Positions 8,735 to 14,441 of a stretch of 23,189 nucleotides of DNA are shown here, piece by piece (within the stretch, counting starts at the first letter, position 1; every line of letters starts with the position of its first letter). The position numbers and the translations under genes were made by a program. Source of the DNA: a virus. Under the pieces are notes generated by a model. The model saw only the letters and a program-made list of their open reading frames with translations, ran no database searches and was not told the origin of the DNA. The stretch covers positions 1 to 23,189 of the IMG/VR virus record IMGVR_UViG_3300022745_000145; one strand, given 5' to 3'.

Positions 8735-9699
8735 GGGCTATTGTTCCTGTTGACGTGTTTGATGGTTCGCTCACTTCTTCAAGTGGGCTAATGCGCGCGT
8801 TTCTGCAGAGCTCAACCTATGCAGATAATCGCCTGTACTCTGACCCTTATGGGACAACATATGCGTATTTCAGTTCCAGCACTGCATACACAGCGGGGCA
8901 GATGGTTGTAGGGACTGGCCGTAAAGGCATATACAAGAAGCTGACCGCATCTGGGGCGTCTGCAACAGCACCTGAATCTGACCCTGTGAATTGGCAATTC
9001 GTCGGGAGTACATATCGATGGGCAGTATTTGACCGATCCACATCCAGAAGCAACTTGGACTCTGGAAATATTGTCATCGGGCCATTCAACACTTCTGGCG
9101 TGATGAATAGGGTCATGATATTGGACTCAACTCATGATTCCATAAAGATTGAGGGAGTCCGGGTTACTGTGCCTGGCGGTGTCGCAACTGTGCTGTGGAC
9201 GGTCAATGTGGCGGCCGCCAGTAGTGGAGCCGTATTCAACTCAGATGGCGGGCTGCGTTCGCAAATCATCACAATACCAAATGTAGGGTACACATTCGAT
9301 GCCCTTGGATATCGTGATTGCGTGAAAATAACATTCAACTCGGCCGGCGCAATATCAGAGATATTGATGGGTTATGAACTGGACTTTGGCAAAACAAAGA
9401 AGGGTTACGACACATCAATAACTGATTACTCAAAGAAAACTGTTGACGATTATGGTCAGGTGACTGTCGTAAAGCGCGGATTTTCGTCAAAGATGAATAT
9501 ATCAACATATCTTGACACGGATGCTCAGGCTGAGTTGTGCGTCAAGAATTTGAAGCTTTTCAGGTCGCAGTTGTTGGGATGGTCTGGTGATGATTCCAGA
9601 CCTTCAACACACGTTCTGGGGTATTGCAAAGACTGGACCTGCCGGACCGATGATGCCGGTCAGAACTTGCTGCAAATGAGCATTGAAGGGGTGGTGTGA
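8731..9699 (+). CDS. AT-rich putative distal tail protein
   Basis: A 322-residue protein, coupled by ATGA to the tape measure. A segment around residues 50-95 (STAYTAGQMVVGTGRKGIYKK, then VNWQFVGSTYRWAVFD) resembles a CBM5/12-like module followed by the TNRWAMFD-type motif of phage proteins found just after tape measures, so a distal tail or host-contact role is plausible. The DNA is much richer in A+T than its surroundings: three sampled 60-base rows are about 52, 47 and 37% GC against the mid-60s on either side, and codon use shifts accordingly (ATA, TCA, AAA are common). This suggests recent exchange. No Dit, gpL/gpK or gpJ-like gene accompanies it. Confidence 0.6.
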   Translation: MRAIVPVDVFDGSLTSSSGLMRAFLQSSTYADNRLYSDPYGTTYAYFSSSTAYTAGQMVVGTGRKGIYKKLTASGASATAPESDPVNWQFVGSTYRWAVFDRSTSRSNLDSGNIVIGPFNTSGVMNRVMILDSTHDSIKIEGVRVTVPGGVATVLWTVNVAAASSGAVFNSDGGLRSQIITIPNVGYTFDALGYRDCVKITFNSAGAISEILMGYELDFGKTKKGYDTSITDYSKKTVDDYGQVTVVKRGFSSKMNISTYLDTDAQAELCVKNLKLFRSQLLGWSGDDSRPSTHVLGYCKDWTCRTDDAGQNLLQMSIEGVV

Positions 9700-10052
9700 T
9701 GGATTCCCCTGGTAAATCAGGGGTGGCTGCTGCCTTGCTGGCCGTGGCGTCATCCCTGGCGGACCAGTACGGCGCGGTGATCTTCTTCGCGCTGGCTGGT
9801 TCCATGTGCGCGCTGGCCAGCGCCAACACGCCCACCCGCTGGGACGGCGCCAAGCTGCTGGCCCGGTTGGTGGTCACGGCGGCCGCGCTCACCGGCGTGG
9901 TGGCCTGGCTGCTGGAGCAGCACGCGGGGTTGCCTGCGTCGAAGGGTGCGGTCCCGGTGGCCTTCCTGATCGGCTACGTGGGGGATCGTTGGAGCGAGAT
10001 CCGCGATGCAGTGGTGAAGCGGTGTGTCTCGATCATCGGAGGTGGGCAGTGA
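9699..10052 (+). CDS. Putative holin
   Basis: This 117-residue membrane protein begins at ATG 9699, overlapping the preceding stop (TGATG); a GTG at 9696 is less likely. Three hydrophobic stretches are visible: about residues 8-42 (VAAALLAVASSL..AVIFFALAGSMCALASA, possibly two short helices), 50-68 (LLARLVVTAAALTGVVAWLL) and 83-92 (VPVAFLIGYV), followed by a charged tail. Size, topology and position before the endolysin fit a phage holin that permeabilises the inner membrane. Composition returns abruptly to high GC here. The exact holin class cannot be fixed from sequence alone. Confidence 0.6.
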   Translation: MDSPGKSGVAAALLAVASSLADQYGAVIFFALAGSMCALASANTPTRWDGAKLLARLVVTAAALTGVVAWLLEQHAGLPASKGAVPVAFLIGYVGDRWSEIRDAVVKRCVSIIGGGQ

Positions 10053-10354
10053 TCAGCGTGTACGTCAATTTCGTGTTGTGCGGGGCCTTGTTCTGGACCT
10101 GCTTTTGCCGTGTGGTGCGCACCAATGGGGACACCCATCTGCCGGTGCGCACCGCGTTTGTGGTGCTGGCCATGGTGGCCATTGCCGTGGCCGTGGGGCC
10201 GTTTGGCTGGCTGGCGCCATGCATGCCGGTGCAGCGGCCCAGCGCGGGCCAGCTGGCCCTGGAGGGCGCCATGCTGCTGGTGCAGGGCCTGACGGCCAGG
10301 TACTGGAAGGATGGGGTGCCATGCCACTTTCAACGCCAAGGGGAGCGAGCATGA
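10049..10354 (+). CDS. Small membrane protein of the lysis module
   Basis: A 101-residue protein. I chose GTG 10049, which overlaps the holin stop (GTGA), because the longer frame upstream would lie wholly inside the holin gene. It has two or three hydrophobic segments (VYVNFVLCGALFWTCF near the N-terminus, AFVVLAMVAIAVAVGPFGWLAP in the middle, and a weaker one near residues 66-80). Genes of this kind often sit between holin and endolysin in proteobacterial phages, perhaps as second holin or antiholin. No specific motif is known to me. It ends in an ATGA overlap with the next gene. Confidence 0.6.
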   Translation: MISVYVNFVLCGALFWTCFCRVVRTNGDTHLPVRTAFVVLAMVAIAVAVGPFGWLAPCMPVQRPSAGQLALEGAMLLVQGLTARYWKDGVPCHFQRQGERA

Positions 10355-10818
10355 TCGGTGGGCTGATTTCGTTGTTCGGGGGCACGGCATTTCGCTGGCT
10401 CATGGGTGAGGCGCTGGGCCTGTTCAAGGCTCACCAGGACCACAGTCACGAGATGGCCATGGTGCGCCTCAACATGGAGATGGAGCAGCAGCGCTCAGAG
10501 CTGCGCAAGGCTGAGGTGCAAGCCGCAGCCGACGCTGGCATCAAGATCGTGGAGGCGCAGGCCGAGGCGGCGCACCAGGGCTTGATGGATCAGGCCTGGC
10601 TGTCTGCGGTGCAGGGCATCGACAAGCCCAGCGGCATCGGGTGGATCGATGGCTTCAACAAGCTGATCCGGCCGGAGCTGGCGCAGGTGTCCATCCTGCT
10701 GCTGGCCGGGCATGCCATCTGGCCGAACGTCGTGCACCTGGAAGGCGTCGTGCTGGAGGTGGTCTGCGGCGTGCTGGGTCTGTTCATCGGCGGGCGCATC
10801 CAGTCGACGGGGCGGTGA
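10351..10818 (+). CDS. 3-TM holin-like protein with coiled-coil middle
   Basis: This 155-residue protein starts at ATG 10351 within the previous stop. It has a hydrophobic N-terminus (IGGLISLFGGTAFRWLM), a charged helical middle (residues about 30-75, HEMAMVRLNMEMEQQ..AADAGIKIVEAQAEA), then GFNKLIRPELAQ and two C-terminal membrane segments. The C-terminal pattern with a conserved N-x-L-x-RP before the helices resembles the 'holin of 3TMs, for gene-transfer release' group. A spanin-like role is an alternative, but no lipobox or embedded Rz1 was seen. Its stop overlaps the endolysin start (TGATG). Confidence 0.55.
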   Translation: MIGGLISLFGGTAFRWLMGEALGLFKAHQDHSHEMAMVRLNMEMEQQRSELRKAEVQAAADAGIKIVEAQAEAAHQGLMDQAWLSAVQGIDKPSGIGWIDGFNKLIRPELAQVSILLLAGHAIWPNVVHLEGVVLEVVCGVLGLFIGGRIQSTGR

Positions 10819-11279
10819 TGCTTTCAGCGGCGCAAATCGACCGCGCGGTGCAGCTGGTGCTGCTCATGCTGGAGCACTTCGAGGGCCTGCGCCTGCGGCC
10901 TTACCTTTGCCCTGCCGGCGTGTGGACCATCGGGCTGGGCACCACCCGGTACCCGGACGGGCGCCGCGTGCGGCCCACGGACCGCGCCATCACGCGTGAT
11001 GAGGCTTACGTGATCGCCCGGTGGCAAGTGCGCCGGGATTACCTGCCAGCGGCGCTGGCCGCATGTCCCGGCATCGATGGGCCTGGCCGCCTGGCTGCCG
11101 TGGTGGACTTTGCCTACAACCTGGGCGCGGCCGCGCTGCGTGGATCCACGATGCGCCGCCGCATCAACGCAGGGCGGTGGGACCAGGTGCCGGCCGAGAT
11201 GATGAGGTGGACGCGCGCCGGTGGCGTAGTGCTGCGTGGCCTGGTGCGGCGCCGTGCCGCTGAGGTGGCGTTGCTGTAG
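10818..11279 (+). CDS. Endolysin, glycoside hydrolase family 24 lysozyme (P21/T4 type)
   Basis: A 153-residue muramidase that cuts peptidoglycan at lysis. The active-site block is complete: Glu22 in HFEGLRLRPY, eight residues later Cys31, five residues later Thr37 in GVWTIGLGTT. This E-8-C-5-T spacing is the P21-type catalytic triad, with Cys in place of the T4 Asp. Downstream, AAVVDFAYNLGAAALRGSTM and the C-terminal GLVRRRAAEVALL match the family. The N-terminus has no signal peptide or clear SAR helix, so release should depend on a holin. It is the last gene of the rightward late operon, with an intrinsic terminator about 40 bases downstream. Confidence 0.9.
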   Translation: MLSAAQIDRAVQLVLLMLEHFEGLRLRPYLCPAGVWTIGLGTTRYPDGRRVRPTDRAITRDEAYVIARWQVRRDYLPAALAACPGIDGPGRLAAVVDFAYNLGAAALRGSTMRRRINAGRWDQVPAEMMRWTRAGGVVLRGLVRRRAAEVALL

Positions 11280-11319
11280 TTGCTGAGTTGCTTGTGAGCG
11301 GGGTGGCCTTCGGGCCATT

Positions 11320-11355
11320 GGCCCCACCTGGTGTGAGTCCGGTGGGGCCTTTTTT
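11320..11355 (+). terminator. Intrinsic terminator after the lysis operon
   Basis: GGCCCCACC (11320-11328) pairs perfectly with GGTGGGGCC (11341-11349) around a 12-base loop and is followed directly by six T (11350-11355). It lies between the endolysin stop and the end of the convergent minus-strand gene. On the minus strand no U-tract follows the stem, so it should act mainly on rightward late transcription. Confidence 0.9.
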
Positions 11356-11360
11356 GGGCG

Positions 11361-11675
11361 CTACTCGCCGGCCGGGATCAGCACCCAGGATTGGGCGAAC
11401 TGCTGCCCGCCGCTGACCGGGTTGGGGCACTCATAGCCGCCCATTACCCAGTAGCCATGGCGCGCGTGGAGCAGCACCGCATCGAGCAGCGGGGCCAGGC
11501 CCGGCACCTCCTGGCCATCCTCCTTCAGGAGGCGTGCTGTACGCACATGGCGGTTGAGGTTGGCGTGGAACTCATCGCGCACCTCGAGGTGGCCGGTGAA
11601 AACGCCATGGGCCTGGACGGCGTGGCGCATCAGCTGGCGGCCTTCGCGGCGGGTTCTGGTGACTTCGAACAGCAT
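11361..11675 (-). CDS. Conserved small protein under a LexA-like operator
   Basis: A 104-residue protein read leftward, convergent with the lysis operon. I preferred it to the plus-strand frame on the same DNA because its C-terminus (YWVMGGYECPN..FAQSWVLIPAGE) and body (LMRHAVQAHGVFTGHLEVRDEFHANLNRHV and GLAPLLDAVLLHAR) look like a folded protein I associate with Burkholderiales prophages near the integrase. The ATG follows AAAGGCGG. A LexA-type palindrome lies 11-30 bases upstream of the ATG, so expression after DNA damage is likely. No signal peptide or membrane helix. The molecular function is unknown to me. Confidence 0.6.
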   Translation of the reverse strand: MLFEVTRTRREGRQLMRHAVQAHGVFTGHLEVRDEFHANLNRHVRTARLLKEDGQEVPGLAPLLDAVLLHARHGYWVMGGYECPNPVSGGQQFAQSWVLIPAGE

Positions 11676-11685
11676 GCCGCCTTTG

Positions 11686-11705
11686 TACTGGATAAATCAA
11701 CAGTA
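11686..11705. promoter_or_regulatory. LexA (SOS) box
   Basis: TACTGGATAAATCAACAGTA fits TACTG-N10-CAGTA with a perfect outer palindrome and an AT-rich middle. The stricter consensus CTGT-N8-ACAG has one mismatch (CTGG). It sits right upstream of the minus-strand gene ending at 11361, overlapping its expected promoter, and 23 bases from the first arm-type repeat of the putative attP. Confidence 0.7.
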
Positions 11706-11838
11706 GAAAAGCGGAATCGGGCCGCTGGCGTAGCTTTTTCGGCGTGGCTTCCTGCGTAGGTTTCAGGAATCAGCCACCGTCATGCTAGGGAAACAGCCCG
11801 ATGCATCATCGGGGTATGGTTGGAAATGGCAGCTTGCG

Positions 11839-11851
11839 CAAGCTGTTGATT
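11839..11851 (-). promoter_or_regulatory. IHF-like site in the putative attP
   Basis: On the minus strand AATCAACAGCTTG matches the IHF consensus WATCAANNNNTTR at every defined position. It overlaps the right half of the 16-bp palindrome at 11830-11845. IHF bends attP in lambda-type recombination. Confidence 0.55.
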
Positions 11852-11881
11852 TTCCATGGCTGAGCCGCTTTTTTCCTTTGA

Positions 11882-11894
11882 CATCAATCACTTG
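11882..11894 (+). promoter_or_regulatory. Second IHF-like site in the putative attP
   Basis: CATCAATCACTTG matches WATCAANNNNTTR except for the first base. It lies between the inner palindrome and the right-hand arm repeats, where an IHF bend would bring the arm sites to the core. Confidence 0.45.
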
Positions 11895-12044
11895 CAGTTG
11901 TGTGGCCGCTGCGCTTGCTTGGCGTTTGCATTCGCGTGCATTCACCTGCTTTTGGGGTTTTGGCGTAGGATTTGCACCCTGCCAGTTTGAAAACCTACGC
12001 AGCCCACCGCGACACCAGGGGCCGCGCTCAGAAAGCTACGCTGC

Positions 12045-13349
12045 ATGTTCGACGCTCGCAAAGCCAAGCTGCTACAGCCGGGGCAGCACCTTACCATCGA
12101 TGAGGCGCCTGGCCTGCGCCTGGAGGCCTCCCAGACCGTCAGGGCCTGGATCTACCGATACCGGTCCCCGGTGGATGGCCGGATGCGTCAGGTGCGCATT
12201 GGGCGGTGGCCAGCGCTGGGCTATCAAGCCGCATGGGTGGCCTGGAATGAGCTGCGTGAGCGGCGTGACCGTGGTGAAGATCCGGCCCAGCAGAAGCGGC
12301 AAGCACGGCAGGCTGAGGTGGCCGTGTTGGTCCAGGCCAAGGCGGAGGCCAAGGCGGCCGCCTACCTGGTGCGCCATCTCTGTGCAGACTACGTGGGCAG
12401 CCTCCAGCACCGGCGCAAGGCCAAGGGCTGGAAGGAGGTGGAGCGCATCTTTGACACCATGCTGGGCGATCTGGCCGACATGCAGCCCACGGCCGTGACG
12501 CGTGCCGTGGCCTATGCCGCCATCGAGGCGCACGCTGCCACGCCGGTGCAGGCGTCCAAGCTGCGCCTGGAGCTGGGCGGGGCCTGGGACTATGGCCTGG
12601 ACAGCGGCAAGCTGCCAGAGGACACGCCGAACTGGTGGCGGCAGATCTTGCGTGGCAAGCTGCGGACCAAGGGCAAGACCATCGTGGGCAAGCCTGCGCC
12701 GATCAAGCGCGTGCTGTCGGCGCATGAGCTGGGGCAGCTGGTGGCGTGGCTGCCGAACTTCCCGCGCATGACGGGTGACGCGGTGACGCTGTACCTCTGG
12801 ACGATGACCCGGGGCGCTGAGATCGTGGCCATGCATGCCAGCGAGATCCATGACGAGGGTCCTGCAGGGCTGTGGTGGCAGATCCCCAAGGCGAAGACGA
12901 AGAATGCCCGCATTGAGCAGGCCACCGACCTGCGGGTGCCGCTGGTGGGGCGTGCCGCTGAGGTGGTGCGGCGGCGCCTGGCTGCTCCTGGGCCTGATGG
13001 GCACCTGTTCCACTCGGCCCGCGCTGCCAAGGGCTACATGGACCAGAAGGCCGTTGGGGTCTCAGTGTGGTCCCGCATGCCCTATTCGGAGACGCAGCCC
13101 GAGTACATCCGTGCGCGGTTGCCGGTGACGCATTGGGCGCCGCATGACCTGAGGCGCTCTTGTCGCACGCTGCTGGCCTCGATGGGCTGCCCGTCAGAGG
13201 TTGGTGAGGCGTTGCTGGGGCACGTGCAGCCTGGCATTGAGGCGGTCTACAACCTGCACAGCTACGATGCTGAGCGGCTGGTCTGGCTCACGAAGCTCAG
13301 CGCGAAGCTGGAGGAGTTGGCGGCAGGTAGTACGGGCACTCAAACGTGA
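12045..13349 (+). CDS. int: Tyrosine site-specific integrase (P4-type)
   Basis: A 434-residue tyrosine recombinase that would integrate and excise the phage. The N-terminal ~85 residues carry the DUF4102-like arm-binding domain (LTIDEAPGLRLE, WIYRYR, RIGRWPALGY). The core-binding part spans about 105-210 and the catalytic domain about 222-415. Catalytic residues are visible: Arg256 (MTRGAEI), Lys near 282 (IPKAKTKN), His367-x-x-Arg370 (PHDLRRS), His393 (LLGHVQPG) and Tyr402 nine residues later, the spacing of lambda Int. ATG 12045 lies three bases after an arm-type repeat, so the enzyme may repress its own gene. The 3' end overlaps a convergent minus-strand gene by 53 bases. It looks intact. 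Confidence 0.92.
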   Translation: MFDARKAKLLQPGQHLTIDEAPGLRLEASQTVRAWIYRYRSPVDGRMRQVRIGRWPALGYQAAWVAWNELRERRDRGEDPAQQKRQARQAEVAVLVQAKAEAKAAAYLVRHLCADYVGSLQHRRKAKGWKEVERIFDTMLGDLADMQPTAVTRAVAYAAIEAHAATPVQASKLRLELGGAWDYGLDSGKLPEDTPNWWRQILRGKLRTKGKTIVGKPAPIKRVLSAHELGQLVAWLPNFPRMTGDAVTLYLWTMTRGAEIVAMHASEIHDEGPAGLWWQIPKAKTKNARIEQATDLRVPLVGRAAEVVRRRLAAPGPDGHLFHSARAAKGYMDQKAVGVSVWSRMPYSETQPEYIRARLPVTHWAPHDLRRSCRTLLASMGCPSEVGEALLGHVQPGIEAVYNLHSYDAERLVWLTKLSAKLEELAAGSTGTQT

Positions 13350-13518
13350 TGATCACTGGCGGGGCCATGTGGCTCACGCCTGGGTGATTCGTGGCCGGTG
13401 CGGTGCGGCGCAGGCAGTCTTCGCAGCCCTCGCGCCAGCCTTCGGCGTCAGATCCTGAGCCAGCGCAGCGGGTGATGTCGGCAGGCAGTGGTGTGGGTGC
13501 TTGGACCGGCATGCTCAT
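13297..13518 (-). CDS. Small Cys-containing phage protein
   Basis: A 73-residue protein, last gene of the leftward operon. The start at 13518 overlaps the previous stop (ATGA). It contains CAGSGSDAEGWREGCEDCLRR and FECPYYLPP, with four Cys that could bind a metal. I recall similar short proteins (GxGSxxEGWxEGCExCLRR, IxFECxYY) in beta- and gammaproteobacterial phages, always without known function. Its 3' end runs 53 bases into the convergent integrase gene, so the two transcripts are complementary there. Confidence 0.65.
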   Translation of the reverse strand: MSMPVQAPTPLPADITRCAGSGSDAEGWREGCEDCLRRTAPATNHPGVSHMAPPVIITFECPYYLPPTPPASR

Positions 13519-13700
13519 TCTTTCGGGGGTTTCAGCTTGTGCGCCTTGATCAGCGCCGCTTCGATGGTTTCGCCCTTGCCTTCCGGCTGAGCTTCCAGCC
13601 AGTCGACCAGCCAGCGCGGCAACCGGAAATTGCACTGCTCGCGCTTTAGGTGGTCGGGGGTCGCTGGGCGCCCCCGCTTCTGCTCGGGGGCTGCGCTCAT
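13515..13700 (-). CDS. Putative ribbon-helix-helix DNA-binding protein
   Basis: A 61-residue basic protein. The C-terminal 45 residues (REQCNFRLPRWLVDWLEAQ, then GETIEAALIKAHKLKPPKE) have the strand-helix-helix pattern of Arc/MetJ-like regulators: a short strand with alternating residues, then two amphipathic helices. Start ATG 13700 overlaps the preceding stop and its own stop overlaps the next start. It may regulate phage genes as a dimer. The DNA target is unknown; the AT-rich repeats upstream of its operon segment (14001-14059) are one candidate. Confidence 0.65.
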   Translation of the reverse strand: MSAAPEQKRGRPATPDHLKREQCNFRLPRWLVDWLEAQPEGKGETIEAALIKAHKLKPPKE

Positions 13701-13948
13701 TCCTCGTCGGCCTCTTCGGTCACGGTGAAGTCGCCTTCGTCCAGGAAGATCACCGAAGGGTTGCCGCTGTTGGTGTATTGGCCGCGCAGCTCGTAGTGCG
13801 GGCTGGTGCCTTCGGCCACGCCGTCTTCGAAAGAGCGCAGGGCTTCCAGCGTCACGGCGGTCAGGTCGATGTTGCTGCGGGCCGTGGCGCTGAACCAGGC
13901 GTTGAACTTGGCGGTGCCTTGGTCGGTCAGTTCGAAGTTGGTGATCAT
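13697..13948 (-). CDS. Small acidic phage protein
   Basis: An 83-residue protein. I chose ATG 13948 over the longer frame because AAGGAGAG precedes it at good spacing. It is acidic, with a FELTDQGTAKFNAWFSATARSN N-terminal helix region and a C-terminal VIFLDEGDFTVTEEADEE strand region. No family recognised. It is first of three coupled genes (stop and next start share ATGA) and lies downstream of a possible promoter at 13998-14026. Confidence 0.6.
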   Translation of the reverse strand: MITNFELTDQGTAKFNAWFSATARSNIDLTAVTLEALRSFEDGVAEGTSPHYELRGQYTNSGNPSVIFLDEGDFTVTEEADEE

Positions 13949-13997
13949 GGTGCTCTCCTTGGTTGCTGGCTTCGCGTTGTGCGCCGCCGATGGAATA

Positions 13998-14026
13998 AAT
14001 GTAAAACAACAAAGCAAGCAGCACAA
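13998..14026 (-). promoter_or_regulatory. Possible sigma70-type promoter for the three small genes at 13.3-13.9 kb
   Basis: Read on the minus strand: TTGTGC (14021-14026) as -35, a 17-base spacer and TACATT (13998-14003) as -10. It lies in an AT-rich gap about 50 bases before ATG 13948. The match is moderate, and the spacer/-10 region is covered by one of two direct repeats that could be operators. Confidence 0.35.
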
Positions 14027-14059
14027 GGGGTTCTGCAAGATTTATTCGTAAAACAACAA
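14001..14059. repeat. Pair of 12-bp direct repeats GTAAAACAACAA, possible operators
   Basis: GTAAAACAACAA occurs at 14001-14012 and 14048-14059, 47 bp apart. The 8 bases before each copy are reverse complements of one another (GAATAAAT at 13993-14000, ATTTATTC at 14040-14047). The left copy overlaps the possible promoter. This AT-rich block contrasts with the GC-rich surroundings. Confidence 0.6.
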
Positions 14060-14062
14060 TCC

Positions 14063-14118
14063 GCCTAACTCGTTGGTCAAGCGGACGCCTTCGGCGCCGC
14101 TTGCCGCCAGGGTTAGGC
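14063..14118 (+). other. attC: attC-like integron recombination site (59-base-element type)
   Basis: The 56-bp element begins GCCTAAC (14063-14069, fits R'' RYYYAAC) and ends GTTAGGC (14112-14118, fits R' GTTRRRY). Inside, CAAGCGG (14078-14084) pairs with CCGCTTG (14097-14103), and CGCC (14086-14089) with GGCG (14093-14096) around a TTC loop. A single unpaired A at 14085 (T on the bottom strand) matches the extrahelical base known from attC sites of the aadA type, which share the TCAAGC-GAC-TTCG layout. The predicted crossover is G/TTAGGC at the right end. It lies two bases past the stop of the minus-strand gene ending at 14120. An ordinary imperfect palindrome is the alternative, but box and bulge match together. 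Confidence 0.7.
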
Positions 14119-14119
14119 C

Positions 14120-14395
14120 TCAGACGCGCGCCGGGTCACGTGGGCGGGCTGGAGCATCGCGCGGGCCGCCTGTCTGCTTTGAGCCCACAGGCTGCAACTT
14201 CGGCTTCGTCACTTCCAGCTGGAAGTCGTCAAACGTCTGCGTCTCCTGTGGTTTGCCGTCTTTGTCCAGCGCCTTCGGCTGCAGCGTCATGCGCCAGCAC
14301 CCGTTCAGCCACTCAGTTCGTGCCACGCAGACACCTGTGAAGCCGCTCACTGTGTCGCGGGCTTCGTCGCCGAGTTGCACATTCACTTTGGTCAT
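14120..14395 (-). CDS. Small conserved phage protein
   Basis: A 91-residue protein. ATG 14395 is better spaced from the AGGAG at about 14404-14408 than the in-frame ATG at 14401. The body (VQLGDEARDTVSGFTGVCVARTEWLNGC, WRMTLQPKALDKDGKP, FDDFQLEVTKP) matches a beta-rich family common in tailed phages, where the block G-x-x-G-V-x-x-x-R-T-E-W-L-x-G-C recurs; function unknown. The tail is Pro/Arg-rich. The stop codon stands two bases from the attC-like element, an arrangement like a gene and its attC in a cassette. Confidence 0.65.
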   Translation of the reverse strand: MTKVNVQLGDEARDTVSGFTGVCVARTEWLNGCWRMTLQPKALDKDGKPQETQTFDDFQLEVTKPKLQPVGSKQTGGPRDAPARPRDPARV

Positions 14396-14441
14396 CGTCA
14401 TTCTCCTGTTGTGCCCCTTGGGGCGGTTGGTTGTGTGTTGG

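Larger units (their letters stand above)
11728..12041. other. Putative attP with five arm-type integrase sites
   Basis: This stretch without a gene holds five related sites built on GCGTAG: GCGTAGCTTT (11728-11737, +), GCGTAGGTTT (11754-11763, +), GCGTAGGATT (11963-11972, +), GCGTAGGTTT (11991-12000, -) and GCGTAGCTTT (12032-12041, -). Sites 2 and 4 share 12 bp as an inverted repeat (CTGCGTAGGTTT). Between the arms lie two palindromes, CCCGATG-cat-CATCGGG (11797-11813) and CAGCTTGCGCAAGCTG (11830-11845), which could mark the core, and a direct repeat TGCATTC spaced 10 bp (11927, 11937). GCGTAG alone occurs elsewhere in the window, but the versions extended into TTT cluster only here. The last site ends three bases before the integrase ATG. 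Confidence 0.7.

Noticed and set aside
8731-9699. A remote DGR variable repeat in the AT-rich tail protein
   Set aside because: Its C-terminus (CRTDDAGQNLLQMSIEGVV) has no resemblance to the SAELRARAVR end of the VRs.
10351-10818. The third lysis-module protein as an Rz/Rz1 spanin pair
   Set aside because: No lipobox-containing frame was found inside it, and its two C-terminal membrane segments fit a holin-like protein better.
11305-11316. GGCC-TTCG-GGCC hairpin before the main terminator
   Set aside because: Only four base pairs and no T-tract; the strong stem at 11320-11349 accounts for termination.
11391-11759. A 122-codon plus-strand frame opposite the LexA-controlled gene
   Set aside because: No ribosome binding site, and its composition reads as the antisense shadow of the minus-strand gene, whose start and operator are better supported.
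11878-11906. TTGACA at 11878-11883 as -35 of an integrase promoter
   Set aside because: At 17 bases spacing the -10 position reads TGTGGC, which is too poor; the match may be chance next to the IHF-like site.
14063-14118. The attC-like hairpin as an intrinsic terminator of the gene ending at 14120
   Set aside because: No T-tract follows directly on either strand, and the conserved GCCTAAC/GTTAGGC ends with a single bulged A are not explained by a terminator.
14413-14424. GCCCC-TT-GGGGC palindrome between two early genes
   Set aside because: Five base pairs with a two-base loop and no T-tract; too weak to call a site.
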